DNA of 64,000 nt from Streptomyces sp. 1331.2 (GTDB lineage Bacteria > Actinomycetota > Actinomycetes > Streptomycetales > Streptomycetaceae). A program made the position numbers and the translations under genes. The stretch spans positions 4,777,001 to 4,841,000 of the forward strand of contig NZ_OBMJ01000001.1 in NCBI RefSeq assembly GCF_900199205.1, given 5' to 3'. This document shows, piece by piece, positions 8,208-16,936 of the stretch. The notes beneath the pieces were generated by a model. It worked only from the letters and a program-made list of their open reading frames with translations, did no database searches and had not been told where the DNA came from. Position 1 is the stretch's first letter. Each line of letters opens with the position of its first letter.

Positions 8208-8954
8208 ATGAAACTGACCGTGGTGGGGTGCTCGGGGAGCTTCCCGTCCGCCGACTCGCCCTGCTCCAGCTACCTGGTCGAGGCCGAGGGGTACCGCGTC
8301 GTCCTCGACCTCGGCAACGGAGCCCTCGGCGCCCTGCAGAAGTACACCGGCCTCTACGACGTCGACGCCGTCCTGCTCAGCCACCTGCACGCCGACCACT
8401 GCGTCGACCTGTGCGCCTACTGGGTCGCCCGCAACTACCGCGCCGAGGGCTGCCCCGAGCTGCTGCCCGTGTACGGCCCGGCCGGCACCGCCGAACGGCT
8501 CGCCCGCGCCTACGACATGCCCGAGAACCCGGGGATGAAGGAGGTGTTCGAGTTCCGCACCCTCACCCCCGGCAGCTTCCGGCTCGGCCCGTTCCGGATC
8601 ACCGTCGCCCGGGTCAACCACCCCGTCGACGCCTTCGCCTTCCGGCTCGAACACGGCGGCAGCTCGCTCGTCTACAGCGGCGACACCGGCGAGAGCGCCG
8701 AACTCGTCGAACTCGCCCGCGACACCGACCTCTTCCTCTGCGAGGCCGCGTACATCGACGGCCGCGACACCTACCGGGCCGTCCACCTCAACGGGCGCGA
8801 AGCCGGCGAGCACGCCACCGCCGCGGGCGCCCGCCGGCTCGTCCTCACCCACATCCCCCCGTGGACCGACGCCGAGCACAACCGCCGCGACGCCGCCGCC
8901 GCGTACGCCGGGCCGGTCGAGATCGCCCGCGCGGGCGCGGTGTACGAGCTCTGA
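8208..8954 (+). CDS. Metallo-beta-lactamase-fold hydrolase
   Basis: 248 residues, cytoplasmic. Metal motif HLHADHCVD (H-x-H-x-D-H) near 63-71, then VNHPVDAFAFRLE and the second-metal motif YSGDTGES, ending with VLTHIPPW. These features fit the RNase Z/ElaC-like or cyclic-phosphodiesterase-like MBL group. Substrate cannot be told. GGCGGAGGGG precedes ATG 8208. A paralogue with the same architecture is at 49097-49870. Streptomyces genomes commonly carry an MBL gene close to rph and rdgB, so this may be a core gene. Confidence 0.85.
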   Translation: MKLTVVGCSGSFPSADSPCSSYLVEAEGYRVVLDLGNGALGALQKYTGLYDVDAVLLSHLHADHCVDLCAYWVARNYRAEGCPELLPVYGPAGTAERLARAYDMPENPGMKEVFEFRTLTPGSFRLGPFRITVARVNHPVDAFAFRLEHGGSSLVYSGDTGESAELVELARDTDLFLCEAAYIDGRDTYRAVHLNGREAGEHATAAGARRLVLTHIPPWTDAEHNRRDAAAAYAGPVEIARAGAVYEL

Positions 8955-8968
8955 CGGACGCTGCCGGC

Positions 8969-8997
8969 ACTGGCTGACCCCACCGGGGCCAGCCAGT
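8969..8997 (+). terminator. Terminator after the MBL-fold gene
   Basis: Stem ACTGGCTG (8969-8976) with CAGCCAGT (8990-8997), extended by an inner CCCC/GGGG pairing, 15 bases after the stop codon. Confidence 0.5.
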
Positions 8998-9131
8998 TCG
9001 TCTCACCAGGCTGCGCCGATGGAGAGTCCCAACTCGCGCCGGAAGAGACTGACGTGACTGGGCGTCAGGTCATCGCCGGCCTGGGAGCGGAGAGCCGCTT
9101 CCAGGCCGGCGTGCATGCCGCCCGGCGGGGG

Positions 9132-9157
9132 TGGATCCCCTGGATCCAGGGGATCCA
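9132..9157. repeat. 26-bp perfect palindrome after the monooxygenase operon
   Basis: TGGATCCCCTGGA and its complement meet with no spacer, so 9132-9157 is fully self-complementary and contains three GGATCC hexamers. It lies just 3' of the last codon of the flavin monooxygenase gene (stop at 9166-9164). It could be a terminator stem or a protein-binding site. Confidence 0.8.
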
Positions 9158-9163
9158 GAGTGC

Positions 9164-10450
9164 CTAACGCCGCCCGGGGACGGGCAGTCCGAGGTGGTCC
9201 CGGAGGGTGTGGCCGGTGTAGTCGGTGCGGAAGACCCCGCGTTCCTGGAGCAGCGGCACCACCCGGTCGACGAACTCGTCCAGGCCGCCCGGGGTGAGGT
9301 GCGGGACGAGGATGAAGCCGTCGGCGGCGTCGTTCTGCACGAAGTGGTCGATCTGCGCGGCGACGGTGGCGGGGGCGCCGATGAAGGACTGCCGGCCGGT
9401 CAGCTCGATCACCAGTTCGCGGCTGGTCAGCTGCTTCTCGGCCGCCACCGCCCGCCACCGCCGGGCGACGGCGACCGGGTCGCCGTGCCGGACCCGGCCC
9501 TGGACCAGGGCGCTGTCGGGGTCCGGGTCGACGGCCGGCAGCGGCCCGTCCGGGTCGTGGCCGGACAGGTCGATGCCCCAGACCTGCTCCAGGAAGGCGA
9601 TCGTGGTCTGCGGTCCGACCTGAGCCCGTCGGATCGCGGTGGCGCGTTCGGCGGCCTCGGCGTCGGTGTCGCCGAGCACGAAGGTGACCCCGGGCATGAT
9701 CTTCAGCTCGTCCGGCTTGCGCCCGTACGCGGTGAGCCGGCGCTTGACGTCCGCGTGGAAGGCCTGGCCGTCGGCGAGGGTGGAGTGCCGGCTGAAGACC
9801 ACGTCGGCGGTGGCGGCGGCGAACTCCCGGCCCTCGTCGGAGTCCCCGGCCTGGATCACCACCGGGTGGCCCTGCGGCGGGCGGGGCAGCGAGAGCCGGC
9901 CCTCGACGTCGAACTGCGGGCCGCGGTGCCGTACGCCCTCCTCCCCGGCGTCCCAGAACTCCCGTGCCAGCTGCACGAATTCGGCGGCCCGGGTGTAGCG
10001 ATCGGCGCGGTCCAGGTAGCCGCCGCGGCGGAAGTTCTCGCCGGTGAAGGCATCCGAGGAGGTGACCACGTTCCAGGCCGCGCGGCCGCCGGAGAGGTGG
10101 TCCAGGGAGGCGAAGCGGCGGGCCAGTTCGTACGGTTCGTTGAAGGTCGCGTTGACGGTGGCGGCCAGTCCGAGCCGTTCGGTGACGGCGGCCAGCGCGT
10201 TCAGCACGGTGATCGACTCGGGGCGGCCGACCACGTCCAGGTCGTGGATGAGGCCCTTGGACTCGCGCAGCCGCAGGCCCTCGGCGAGGAAGAAGAAGTC
10301 GAACTTCCCGCGCTCGGCGGTCTGCGCGAGGTGGCGGAAGGAGGCGAACTCGATGTGGCTGCCGGAGGCGGGGTCGCTCCACACCGTGGTGTTGTTGACG
10401 CCGGGGAAGTGCGCGGCGAGGTGGATCTGCTTGAGCGGGCGGTCCGTCAT
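9164..10450 (-). CDS. LLM-class flavin monooxygenase (NtaA/SnaA/DszA type)
   Basis: 428 residues. The N-terminus reads LKQIHLAAHFPGVNNTTVWSD, then FDFFFLAEGLRLRE, NATFNEPYELARRFASLDHLSGGRAAWNVVTS and ENFRRGGYL. These are signatures of the two-component FMN-dependent group that includes nitrilotriacetate and dibenzothiophene-sulfone monooxygenases. Such enzymes often release sulfite from organosulfur compounds using FMNH2 from a separate reductase, which is not encoded here. Its ATG overlaps the upstream gene's stop by four bases, so translation is coupled. The leader peptide upstream points to sulfur supply; the substrate is unknown. Confidence 0.85.
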   Translation of the reverse strand: MTDRPLKQIHLAAHFPGVNNTTVWSDPASGSHIEFASFRHLAQTAERGKFDFFFLAEGLRLRESKGLIHDLDVVGRPESITVLNALAAVTERLGLAATVNATFNEPYELARRFASLDHLSGGRAAWNVVTSSDAFTGENFRRGGYLDRADRYTRAAEFVQLAREFWDAGEEGVRHRGPQFDVEGRLSLPRPPQGHPVVIQAGDSDEGREFAAATADVVFSRHSTLADGQAFHADVKRRLTAYGRKPDELKIMPGVTFVLGDTDAEAAERATAIRRAQVGPQTTIAFLEQVWGIDLSGHDPDGPLPAVDPDPDSALVQGRVRHGDPVAVARRWRAVAAEKQLTSRELVIELTGRQSFIGAPATVAAQIDHFVQNDAADGFILVPHLTPGGLDEFVDRVVPLLQERGVFRTDYTGHTLRDHLGLPVPGRR

Positions 10451-11517
10451 CGGGTCACCTCGGCGAGGGCGGGGGTTGCGGCGGCGGGCGAGAGCGGGGC
10501 GGCGTAGCGGCTGGCCGGGCGGGCCAGGCCGAGGTGGTCGCGCAGGGTGCGGCCGGTGTAGTCGGTGCGCAGCAGTCCGGCGGCGCGCAGGGCCGGGGCG
10601 ATCCGGTCGGCCAGGGCGGCGAGGTCGCGCTGCGGGTCGGCGGGGGTGAGGTGGAAGCCGTCGACGCCGGTGCCGGTGGCGGTGAGTTCGGCGAGCAGGC
10701 GTTCGTCGGCGGCCCGGTCGGGCAGGGCGGACAGGGTGGTGTCGAGGCGGGCGAGGATCCGCAGGCCCTCGCCGGCGCGCAGCCGCAGTTCGGTGGCGGC
10801 GCTCAGCCGGGTGGCGCGGTCGGAGGCGTCGAGCAGGACGACGTCGGCGTGCCGGGTGGCGGTGGCGACCCGGGCGCGGCCGCCGGGGGAGGCGTCCGGC
10901 GCGAGGTCGGCCGCGGTCACCGGCACCACGACCACCGGGCGGCCCTGCGGGGGGCGCGGGGTGATGGACGGGCCGCGGACCGAGAAGTGCGGGCCCTCGA
11001 AGTCGACGTAGTGCAGCTTGTCGCGGTCGATGAAGCGCCCGGTGGCGGTGTCGCGGATCTCCGCGTCGTCCTCCCAGCTGTCCCAGAGCCGGGCGGCGAC
11101 CTCCACGGCGTCGGCCGCCTCGGCCCACAGCTCGTCCTCGGGGGCGACCGGGCGGCGGCCGAAGGCCCTGGCCTCGGCCTCGGTCGTGGAGACGCCGACC
11201 AGCCAGCCGGCCCGGCCCTCGCTCACCCAGTCCAGGGTGTTGACCGAGATCGAGGTGTGGAAGGGCTCGGTGTGGGTGGTGGTGACGGTCGGCACCAGCC
11301 CGACCCGGCCGGTCAGCGGGGCGGTGCGGGAGAGGGTGGCGAGCGCGTCGGGGCGGCTCGGCACGGCGGCGAAGGAGTCGTCGAGGGTGACGAAGTCCAG
11401 GGTGGCCCGTTCGGCGAGGCGGGCGAGGACGGTGTAGTGCCCGGCGTCGAAGCGGCCGGGACGGCCGGGGGTGTCGGGGCTGTCGAGGGCGGCGGACAGG
11501 TGCAACGGGCGGGGCAT
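10447..11517 (-). CDS. LLM-class flavin-dependent oxidoreductase
   Basis: 356 residues, a second bacterial-luciferase-like TIM barrel (LHLSAALDSP, then FVTLDDSF, EPFHTSISVNTLDWVSEGRAGWLVGVS). It is shorter than its partner and ends with the same tail, LLRTDYTGRTLRDHLGL, as the downstream gene (RTDYTGHTLRDHLGL), so the two are related paralogues. ATG 11517 follows GAGGAAAG. Another in-frame start at 11592 adds an Arg-rich stretch and is rejected. It is the first gene of the operon, 179 bases after the leader-peptide stop, room for an attenuator. Confidence 0.82.
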   Translation of the reverse strand: MPRPLHLSAALDSPDTPGRPGRFDAGHYTVLARLAERATLDFVTLDDSFAAVPSRPDALATLSRTAPLTGRVGLVPTVTTTHTEPFHTSISVNTLDWVSEGRAGWLVGVSTTEAEARAFGRRPVAPEDELWAEAADAVEVAARLWDSWEDDAEIRDTATGRFIDRDKLHYVDFEGPHFSVRGPSITPRPPQGRPVVVVPVTAADLAPDASPGGRARVATATRHADVVLLDASDRATRLSAATELRLRAGEGLRILARLDTTLSALPDRAADERLLAELTATGTGVDGFHLTPADPQRDLAALADRIAPALRAAGLLRTDYTGRTLRDHLGLARPASRYAAPLSPAAATPALAEVTR

Positions 11518-11696
11518 GGTGAGCCTGACTTTCCTCGTGCGGACGCGTGCGCGCACCGGCGGACCCGTACGGGTGCGGGGGCGGGCGGGCACGCGGATGC
11601 GCGGTGACGGCCCGCGGGCGGAGCCCGGACGGGCGGGAGGGGAGGAGCCGGCACCGGGCGGGACGTCAGCCGGGCGGCGGCGGGGGAACGGTCAGC

Positions 11697-11774
11697 TCAG
11701 CCGCGACACGCCGCGGACCACACGCGACCGAAGTCGATGTGGCTGCGGGTGACCAGCGGGCACGAGGCGTTCAC
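11697..11774 (-). CDS. Leaderless leader peptide upstream of the monooxygenase operon
   Basis: 25 residues from GTG 11774: the core is RSHIDFGRVWSAACRG, the same pattern as RLHIDLCRHAGAIC of the cysO leader. Cys codons are at 5 and 23. The start codon lies 6 bases after a -10 box, with a -35 box at good spacing, and there is no ribosome-binding site, so the RNA is probably leaderless. The gene lies 179 bases upstream of two flavin monooxygenases of the organosulfur type. A cysteine-responsive attenuation role is inferred from mycobacterial examples. No gene finder would call it. Confidence 0.75.
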   Translation of the reverse strand: MNASCPLVTRSHIDFGRVWSAACRG

Positions 11775-11780
11775 CGCTTC

Positions 11781-11810
11781 AGTTGACCAGGGCCTCCGTC
11801 GGTTCGTCAA
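11781..11810 (-). promoter_or_regulatory. Promoter of the monooxygenase leader peptide
   Basis: On the minus strand TTGACG (11810-11805) is followed after 18 bases by TCAACT (11786-11781). The GTG start at 11774 is 6 bases further, at the expected transcription start. Confidence 0.6.
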
Positions 11811-11842
11811 CCGCCGTTTCCGCATCCCGGAGGAGCGGTGCG

Positions 11843-11894
11843 CGAAGGGCCCCGCCCCGCCGCTGGGGGAGCAGCGGCGGGGCGGGGCCCTTCG
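11843..11894 (-). terminator. Strong terminator of the first nagE gene
   Basis: A perfect 22-bp GC stem (11843-11864 with 11873-11894) around an 8-base loop, 20 bases after the stop codon of the PTS gene. It also insulates the downstream leader-peptide promoter. Confidence 0.85.
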
Positions 11895-11914
11895 GGCGGG
11901 TGTGACGCGGGGCG

Positions 11915-13192
11915 TCAGGCCTTGGCCACGTCCTCGATCTCGTCGTCGTCCTCGCGACCGGGGGTCTTGAGGTTGAACTTGGTGATCGCGAAGCGGAACA
12001 CGAAGTAGTAGATCGCGGCGAAGACCAGGCCGAGCGGGATGATCATCCACGGACTGGTGGCCTTGCTCCAGGCCAGCGCGTAGTCGATCAGGCCGCCGGA
12101 GAACGTGAAGCCGTCGTGCACGCCGAGCGCCCAGGTGACGGCCATCGAGACGGCGGTGAGCAGCGCGTGGATGACGTACAGGGCCGGGGCGATGAAGACG
12201 AAGGAGAACTCGATCGGCTCGGTGACACCGGTGACGAAGGAGGTCAGGGCCAGCGACACCATCATGCCGGTGACGGCCTTGCGGCGGTGAGGCTTGGCGG
12301 TGTGGGCGATGGCCAGCGCGGCGGCGGGCAGCGCGAACATCATGATCGGGAAGAAGCCCGACATGAACTGCCCGGCGGTCGGGTCGCCGGCGAAGAAGCG
12401 GTGCAGGTCACCGTGCACGACGACGCCGTCGGGGCCGGTGAAGTCACCGGTCTGGAACCAGGCGTAGGAGTTCACGAACTGGTGCATGCCGACGGGCAGC
12501 AGACCGCGGTTCACCAGGCCGAAGGCACCTGCGCCGAACGAGCCGGCGCCGATCAGGGTGTCGTTCATGCTCTTGATGGCATCGCCGACCGGGCCCCAGG
12601 TCAGGGCGAAGAGCACACCGACGGCGGTGCCGACGAAGGCCATGATGATCGGGACGAGGCGACGGCCGTTGAAGAAGCCGAGCCAGTCGACCAGCCTGGT
12701 GCGGTGGTACTTCTGCCAGAGCACGGCGGCCAGAAGGCCGATCACGATGCCGCCGAGCACGCCCGGGTCCTGGTAGACCGGCTCGACCCACTTGCCGTCG
12801 GCGATGTGCCCCTCGGTGACGGGGAACGCGGTGAGCACCTTCTGGTACACCAGGAAGCCGACGAGGGCGGCGAGGGCGGTGGAGCCGTCGGCCTTCTTGG
12901 CGAAGCCGATCGCGATACCCACGGCGAACAGCAGCGGCAGGGCACCGAAGACGCCGTTGCCGGCGGCCGCGAAGACCGCGGCGACCTTGTCCCAGCCCAG
13001 GCCGTCCTTGCCGAAGACGTCGTCCTGGCCGAGGCGCATCAGCAGGCCGGCGGCGGGGAGCACCGCGATGGGCAGCTGCAGGCTGCGGCCGATCTTCTGC
13101 AGACCCTGGAGGAGGTTCTGGCCGAACTTCTTGGCGGGGCTGGGCGTGGCCGGAGCCGTGGCGGGCGCCGGTGCCTGCGCAGACTGACTCAT
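11915..13192 (-). CDS. nagE: PTS IIC component, N-acetylglucosamine type
   Basis: Membrane permease of 425 residues of the glucose/GlcNAc PTS class. Marks are the N-terminal amphipathic start (LQKIGRSLQLPIAVLPAAGLLMRLG), GMHQFVNSYAWFQ, the GITEP-like motif GVTEPIEFSF and GVHDGFTFSGGLIDY. It has no fused IIA or IIB domain; IIB is nagF at 15248. It resembles NagE1/NagE2 of S. coelicolor, which import and phosphorylate GlcNAc. A double dre-like operator lies 61-94 bases upstream. Which of the two paralogues here is the main permease cannot be told from sequence. Confidence 0.88.
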   Translation of the reverse strand: MSQSAQAPAPATAPATPSPAKKFGQNLLQGLQKIGRSLQLPIAVLPAAGLLMRLGQDDVFGKDGLGWDKVAAVFAAAGNGVFGALPLLFAVGIAIGFAKKADGSTALAALVGFLVYQKVLTAFPVTEGHIADGKWVEPVYQDPGVLGGIVIGLLAAVLWQKYHRTRLVDWLGFFNGRRLVPIIMAFVGTAVGVLFALTWGPVGDAIKSMNDTLIGAGSFGAGAFGLVNRGLLPVGMHQFVNSYAWFQTGDFTGPDGVVVHGDLHRFFAGDPTAGQFMSGFFPIMMFALPAAALAIAHTAKPHRRKAVTGMMVSLALTSFVTGVTEPIEFSFVFIAPALYVIHALLTAVSMAVTWALGVHDGFTFSGGLIDYALAWSKATSPWMIIPLGLVFAAIYYFVFRFAITKFNLKTPGREDDDEIEDVAKA

Positions 13193-13252
13193 GGGGGTGG
13201 GTTCCTAACGGCATGGCGGTCGGTCGGGGGAAGGCACAGGGGCCGGACCGCG

Positions 13253-13286
13253 AACTGGTCTACACCACGGGTGGTGTAGACCAGTT
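13253..13286. promoter_or_regulatory. Double dre-like operator (DasR-type) upstream of nagE
   Basis: AACTGGTCTACACCAC (13253-13268) and its exact complement GTGGTGTAGACCAGTT (13271-13286) are separated by two bases. Each arm matches the DasR responsive element pattern TGGTnTAnACCA. DasR is the GlcNAc/chitin repressor of streptomycetes. The two sites are back to back, which is more than a single operator. Confidence 0.85.
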
Positions 13287-13470
13287 TTGTAGCACGGGCG
13301 GAGAACCGGAGGAACCCGGAAAGCGCCGTCTCCGGGAAGCGCTATGAAATCGAAACCTACTCACCGGACAACGATCATGATTACCCGCCGTGATGGGGAT
13401 TTTGGCTAATTGCGCAACAAAAGCACGACCCCGCCCGTCAGGGACGTCGGTCCTTTGTGGAAATGCCGAA

Positions 13471-13497
13471 GGCCCCCGGACGGCGAGTCCGGAGGCC
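13471..13497 (-). terminator. Terminator of the second nagE gene
   Basis: An 11-bp stem with one mismatch (13471-13481 with 13487-13497), 31 bases after the stop codon of the upstream PTS gene. Confidence 0.55.
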
Positions 13498-13527
13498 AAT
13501 GCGGGTGATGACCGGTGACGCTCTGTT

Positions 13528-14817
13528 TCAGGCCTTGGTGACGTCCTCGACTTCGCCCTCCTCCTCCCGCCCCGGCGTTTTCAGGTCGAATTTGACGATG
13601 ATGAACCGGAAGAGCGCGTAGTACACGGCGGCGAAGCAGAGGCCGATGACGATGATCAGCCAGGGCTTGGTGGCCAGCCCCCAGTTGATGACGTAGTCGA
13701 TCAGGCCGGCCGAGAAGCTGAACCCGTCGTGCACCCCCAGTCCCCAGGTCACCGCCATCGAGGCGCCGGTCAGCAGGGCGTGCACCGCGTACAGGGCCGG
13801 GGCGATGTAGGCGAAGGAGTACTCGATCGGCTCGGTGACACCGGTGACGAAGGAGGTCAGGCCGACCGAGAGCATCAGGCCGTAGATCTCCTTGCGACGG
13901 TGCGGCTTGGCCGAGTGCGCGATGGCGAGGGCGGCCGCCGGCAGCGCGAACATCATGATCGGGAAGAAGCCGGTCTGGAACTGGCCGGCCGTCGGGTCGC
14001 CCGCCAGGAAGCGCGGGATGTCGCCGTGCACGACGGAGCCGTCCGGCTTGGTGAACTCGCCGAACTGGAACCAGACGAAGGTGTTCAGCAGCTGGTGCAT
14101 GCCGATCAGCAGCAGCGCCCGGTTGAACAGGCCGAAGATGCCGGCGCCCCCCGCGCCCAGATCGGCCAGGTTCTGCGAGAAGTCGTTGAGGCCGCGACCG
14201 ATCGGCGGCCAGACCCAGAGCGCGAGGCAGGCGGTCAGCATGCCGACCAGGGCGGTGATCATCGGCACCAGACGGCGCCCGTTGAAGAAGCCCAGCCAGT
14301 CGACCAGCTTGGTGCGGTGGAAGCGCACCCACAGCCAGGCCGACATCAGGCCGATCAGGATCCCGCCCAGCACCCCCGGGTTCTGGTACGTCGCGACGGC
14401 CGCCTTCGCCGAGGTGTAGTCCACGCACTGCTCGCCGACCAGGACGGTCGGTGGCTTGCAGTGCTCCGGGAAGGCGTGCAGCACCCTGTAGTAGACGAGG
14501 AATCCGACCACGGCCGCCAGAGCCGTCGAGCCGTCCGCCTTCTTGGCCATGCCGATCGCCACGCCGATGCAGAACAGCATCGGCAGGCCGAGCGAGGAGT
14601 CGAGCAGCGCGCCGCCGGCCGCGGCGAAGACCTTGGCGACGTTGTTCCAGCCCAGGCCGTCCTTGCCGAACACGTCCGGCTGGCCGAGCCGGTTGAGGAT
14701 GCCCGCGGCCGGGAGCACCGCCACCGGCAGCTGCAGCGAGCGGCCCATCTTCTGGAGACCGCCGTAGAAGGTGTGCCACCACACGGTCTGCGGGGCCGTG
14801 GCTCCTGCCGAACTCAT
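13528..14817 (-). CDS. nagE: PTS IIC component, N-acetylglucosamine type (second copy)
   Basis: 429 residues, clearly a paralogue of the neighbouring gene: LQKMGRSLQLPVAVLPAAGILNRLGQPDVFGKDGLGW, GMHQLLNTFVWFQFGEF, GVTEPIEYSFAYIAPALY and GVHDGFSFSAGLIDY align throughout. It differs by an extra loop with Cys residues near 130-140 (EHCKPPTVLVGEQC). It is transcribed the same way as the first copy but with its own dre-like site at 14923 and its own terminator, so the two are separate units. In S. coelicolor only one of the two paralogues is needed for GlcNAc uptake. Confidence 0.87.
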   Translation of the reverse strand: MSSAGATAPQTVWWHTFYGGLQKMGRSLQLPVAVLPAAGILNRLGQPDVFGKDGLGWNNVAKVFAAAGGALLDSSLGLPMLFCIGVAIGMAKKADGSTALAAVVGFLVYYRVLHAFPEHCKPPTVLVGEQCVDYTSAKAAVATYQNPGVLGGILIGLMSAWLWVRFHRTKLVDWLGFFNGRRLVPMITALVGMLTACLALWVWPPIGRGLNDFSQNLADLGAGGAGIFGLFNRALLLIGMHQLLNTFVWFQFGEFTKPDGSVVHGDIPRFLAGDPTAGQFQTGFFPIMMFALPAAALAIAHSAKPHRRKEIYGLMLSVGLTSFVTGVTEPIEYSFAYIAPALYAVHALLTGASMAVTWGLGVHDGFSFSAGLIDYVINWGLATKPWLIIVIGLCFAAVYYALFRFIIVKFDLKTPGREEEGEVEDVTKA

Positions 14818-14922
14818 CCTTCACCCTCCGGAACCGGTTGCCGGCCGGAGGCCCCTGCGGGACCCCGGGCGGAGTCCAGGAACGCCCGGGGTCCTTTCTG
14901 CGTTCATCGGAGTACACATATA

Positions 14923-14938
14923 TTGGTGTAGACCACTT
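14923..14938. promoter_or_regulatory. dre-like operator upstream of the second nagE
   Basis: TTGGTGTAGACCACTT fits the 16-bp DasR element. It lies 106 bases before the nagE start and about 310 bases before nagF, in the shared divergent region. Confidence 0.75.
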
Positions 14939-15247
14939 TGGGACGCAGGTCGCACTCCGGGACTCCGGCCCCGCTGATCGTCATCCTCGGGCGACGACCA
15001 GGAGCCTGCCCGCCGGAATGGGCCGAAAGTGGACTAACGTGGCAGACCGGACCGACCCGGGTGATGCTGGTCGCGCCGCACGCCGGCACGACCGCAGCTG
15101 AATCCGCGTCAGCCAGCGGTACGGACCTCGCCGCCCCACGGCCGAGGGACACCCCCCACCGCACAGCCCACAGCACAGCCCCACCGCACAGCGCAGAAAC
15201 GGCACCCGGCAGAGCCGCCGACGAGCCGAGACAGAGGGAGAAAACAG
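14939..15247. other. Intergenic region before nagF, no gene seen
   Basis: About 300 bases upstream of nagF after the dre-like site. No frame with coding character is seen. A possible -10 (TAACGT near 15035) is weak. GAGGGAG before 15248 is the nagF ribosome-binding site. Confidence 0.5.
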
Positions 15248-15481
15248 ATGGCCAGCAAGGCTGAGAAGATCGTCGCCGGTCTGGGCGGCATCGACAACAT
15301 CGAAGAGGTCGAAGGCTGCATCACCCGCCTGCGCACCGAGGTCAAGGACGCCGGCCTGGTCGACGAAGCCGCCCTCAAGGCCGCCGGCGCCCACGGCGTC
15401 GTCAAGATGGGCACCGCGATCCAGGTCGTCATCGGCACCGACGCCGACCCGATCGCCGCCGACATCGAAGACATGATGTGA
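15248..15481 (+). CDS. nagF: PTS IIB component, GlcNAc type
   Basis: Cytoplasmic phosphotransfer protein of 77 residues. The phosphorylated cysteine is C24 in EVEGCITRLRTEV, followed by GVVKMGTAIQVVIG, the standard fold of glucose-type IIB. It matches NagF of S. coelicolor almost throughout. It passes phosphate to GlcNAc bound by the IIC proteins encoded divergently. A separate IIB gene serving IIC permeases is the streptomycete arrangement. The terminator is at 15508-15542. Confidence 0.92.
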   Translation: MASKAEKIVAGLGGIDNIEEVEGCITRLRTEVKDAGLVDEAALKAAGAHGVVKMGTAIQVVIGTDADPIAADIEDMM

Positions 15482-15507
15482 GCTGAGCCACCCCGGCCCA
15501 CCAACCC

Positions 15508-15542
15508 CGGCCCGCCGCCCCCTCCACGGGAACGGCGGGCCG
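15508..15542 (+). terminator. Terminator after nagF
   Basis: Perfect 10-bp stem, CGGCCCGCCG (15508-15517) with CGGCGGGCCG (15533-15542), 15-base loop. Confidence 0.6.
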
Positions 15543-15614
15543 AGGCGTGCCACAAGCCGACCGTGCGCCCGGACGCATCCGAACCGCCGTCCGGAGCCAC
15601 TACGCTCAGTGCCT

Positions 15615-16340
<726 letters not shown>

Positions 16341-16427
16341 ACCGGCCCGGGCCCCACGGCCGTAGTCCGGGCCGGACGCCCCACTGCCGGACCCCAGCCG
16401 CTGTACAGGCCGGGCCCGCAGACCGTA

Positions 16428-16459
16428 CGGTTCCCGCAGCACCCCCGCTGCGGGAACCG
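16428..16459 (+). terminator. Terminator after rph
   Basis: Perfect 12-bp stem (16428-16439 with 16448-16459), 8-base loop. Confidence 0.7.
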
Positions 16460-16515
16460 CGCACCCCCCGGCGCGCGTCCCCCACTACGGAACCCGCGCC
16501 CCACAGGAGGACCGG

Positions 16516-16905
16516 ATGCCGTCCAGCATCGCCCGCCCCGCCGCCCTCGCCGTGGCCGGACTGATCGCGATCCTCCCGCTCAGCATGGTGAGTTGCTCCG
16601 CCGCGCAGAAGGCGATCGACTGCGGCAACACCGCCGTGAAGATCACCGGCGACATCGCCGACGTCACCAAGGCCTACGACAACTCCAGCAACGACTCGGC
16701 CGCCGCCGGGAAGGCCCTGCAGAAGCTCAAGAACGACCTCGACCAGGTCGGGAAGAACTCCAAGAACACCGACGTCGCCAAGGCCGTCACCGACCTGCAG
16801 AAGCAGGTCGAGAACGTGCAGCACGCCGCCGACAAGAACCAGGTCCCCGACCTCAAACCGCTCGGCGACGCCGCCGGCAACCTCACCTCGGCCTGCACCG
16901 GCTGA
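16516..16905 (+). CDS. Small putative lipoprotein, helical
   Basis: 129 residues. A signal sequence ends in LSMVSC, an acceptable though atypical lipobox with the cysteine at 27. The mature part (SAAQKAIDCGNTAVKITGDIADVTKAY onward) is charged and helical, with heptad-like Lys/Leu/Val spacing (ALQKLKNDLDQVGKN, AVTDLQKQVENVQ) and two further cysteines, one near each end. Function unknown; similar proteins sit between rph and rdgB in streptomycetes. AGGAGG precedes ATG 16516. Confidence 0.75.
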   Translation: MPSSIARPAALAVAGLIAILPLSMVSCSAAQKAIDCGNTAVKITGDIADVTKAYDNSSNDSAAAGKALQKLKNDLDQVGKNSKNTDVAKAVTDLQKQVENVQHAADKNQVPDLKPLGDAAGNLTSACTG

Positions 16906-16936
16906 CGGTCCCGAGCCTCTGGATAGGGTGGGCGAT

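Noticed and set aside
9003..9116. Minus-strand frame of 37 codons ending LTPSHVSLFRRELGLSIGAAW, with protein-like composition
   Set aside because: No ribosome-binding site, no recognised family, and it continues a long shadow frame of the monooxygenase gene. It may be a fragment of a lost gene, but the evidence is too thin to list.
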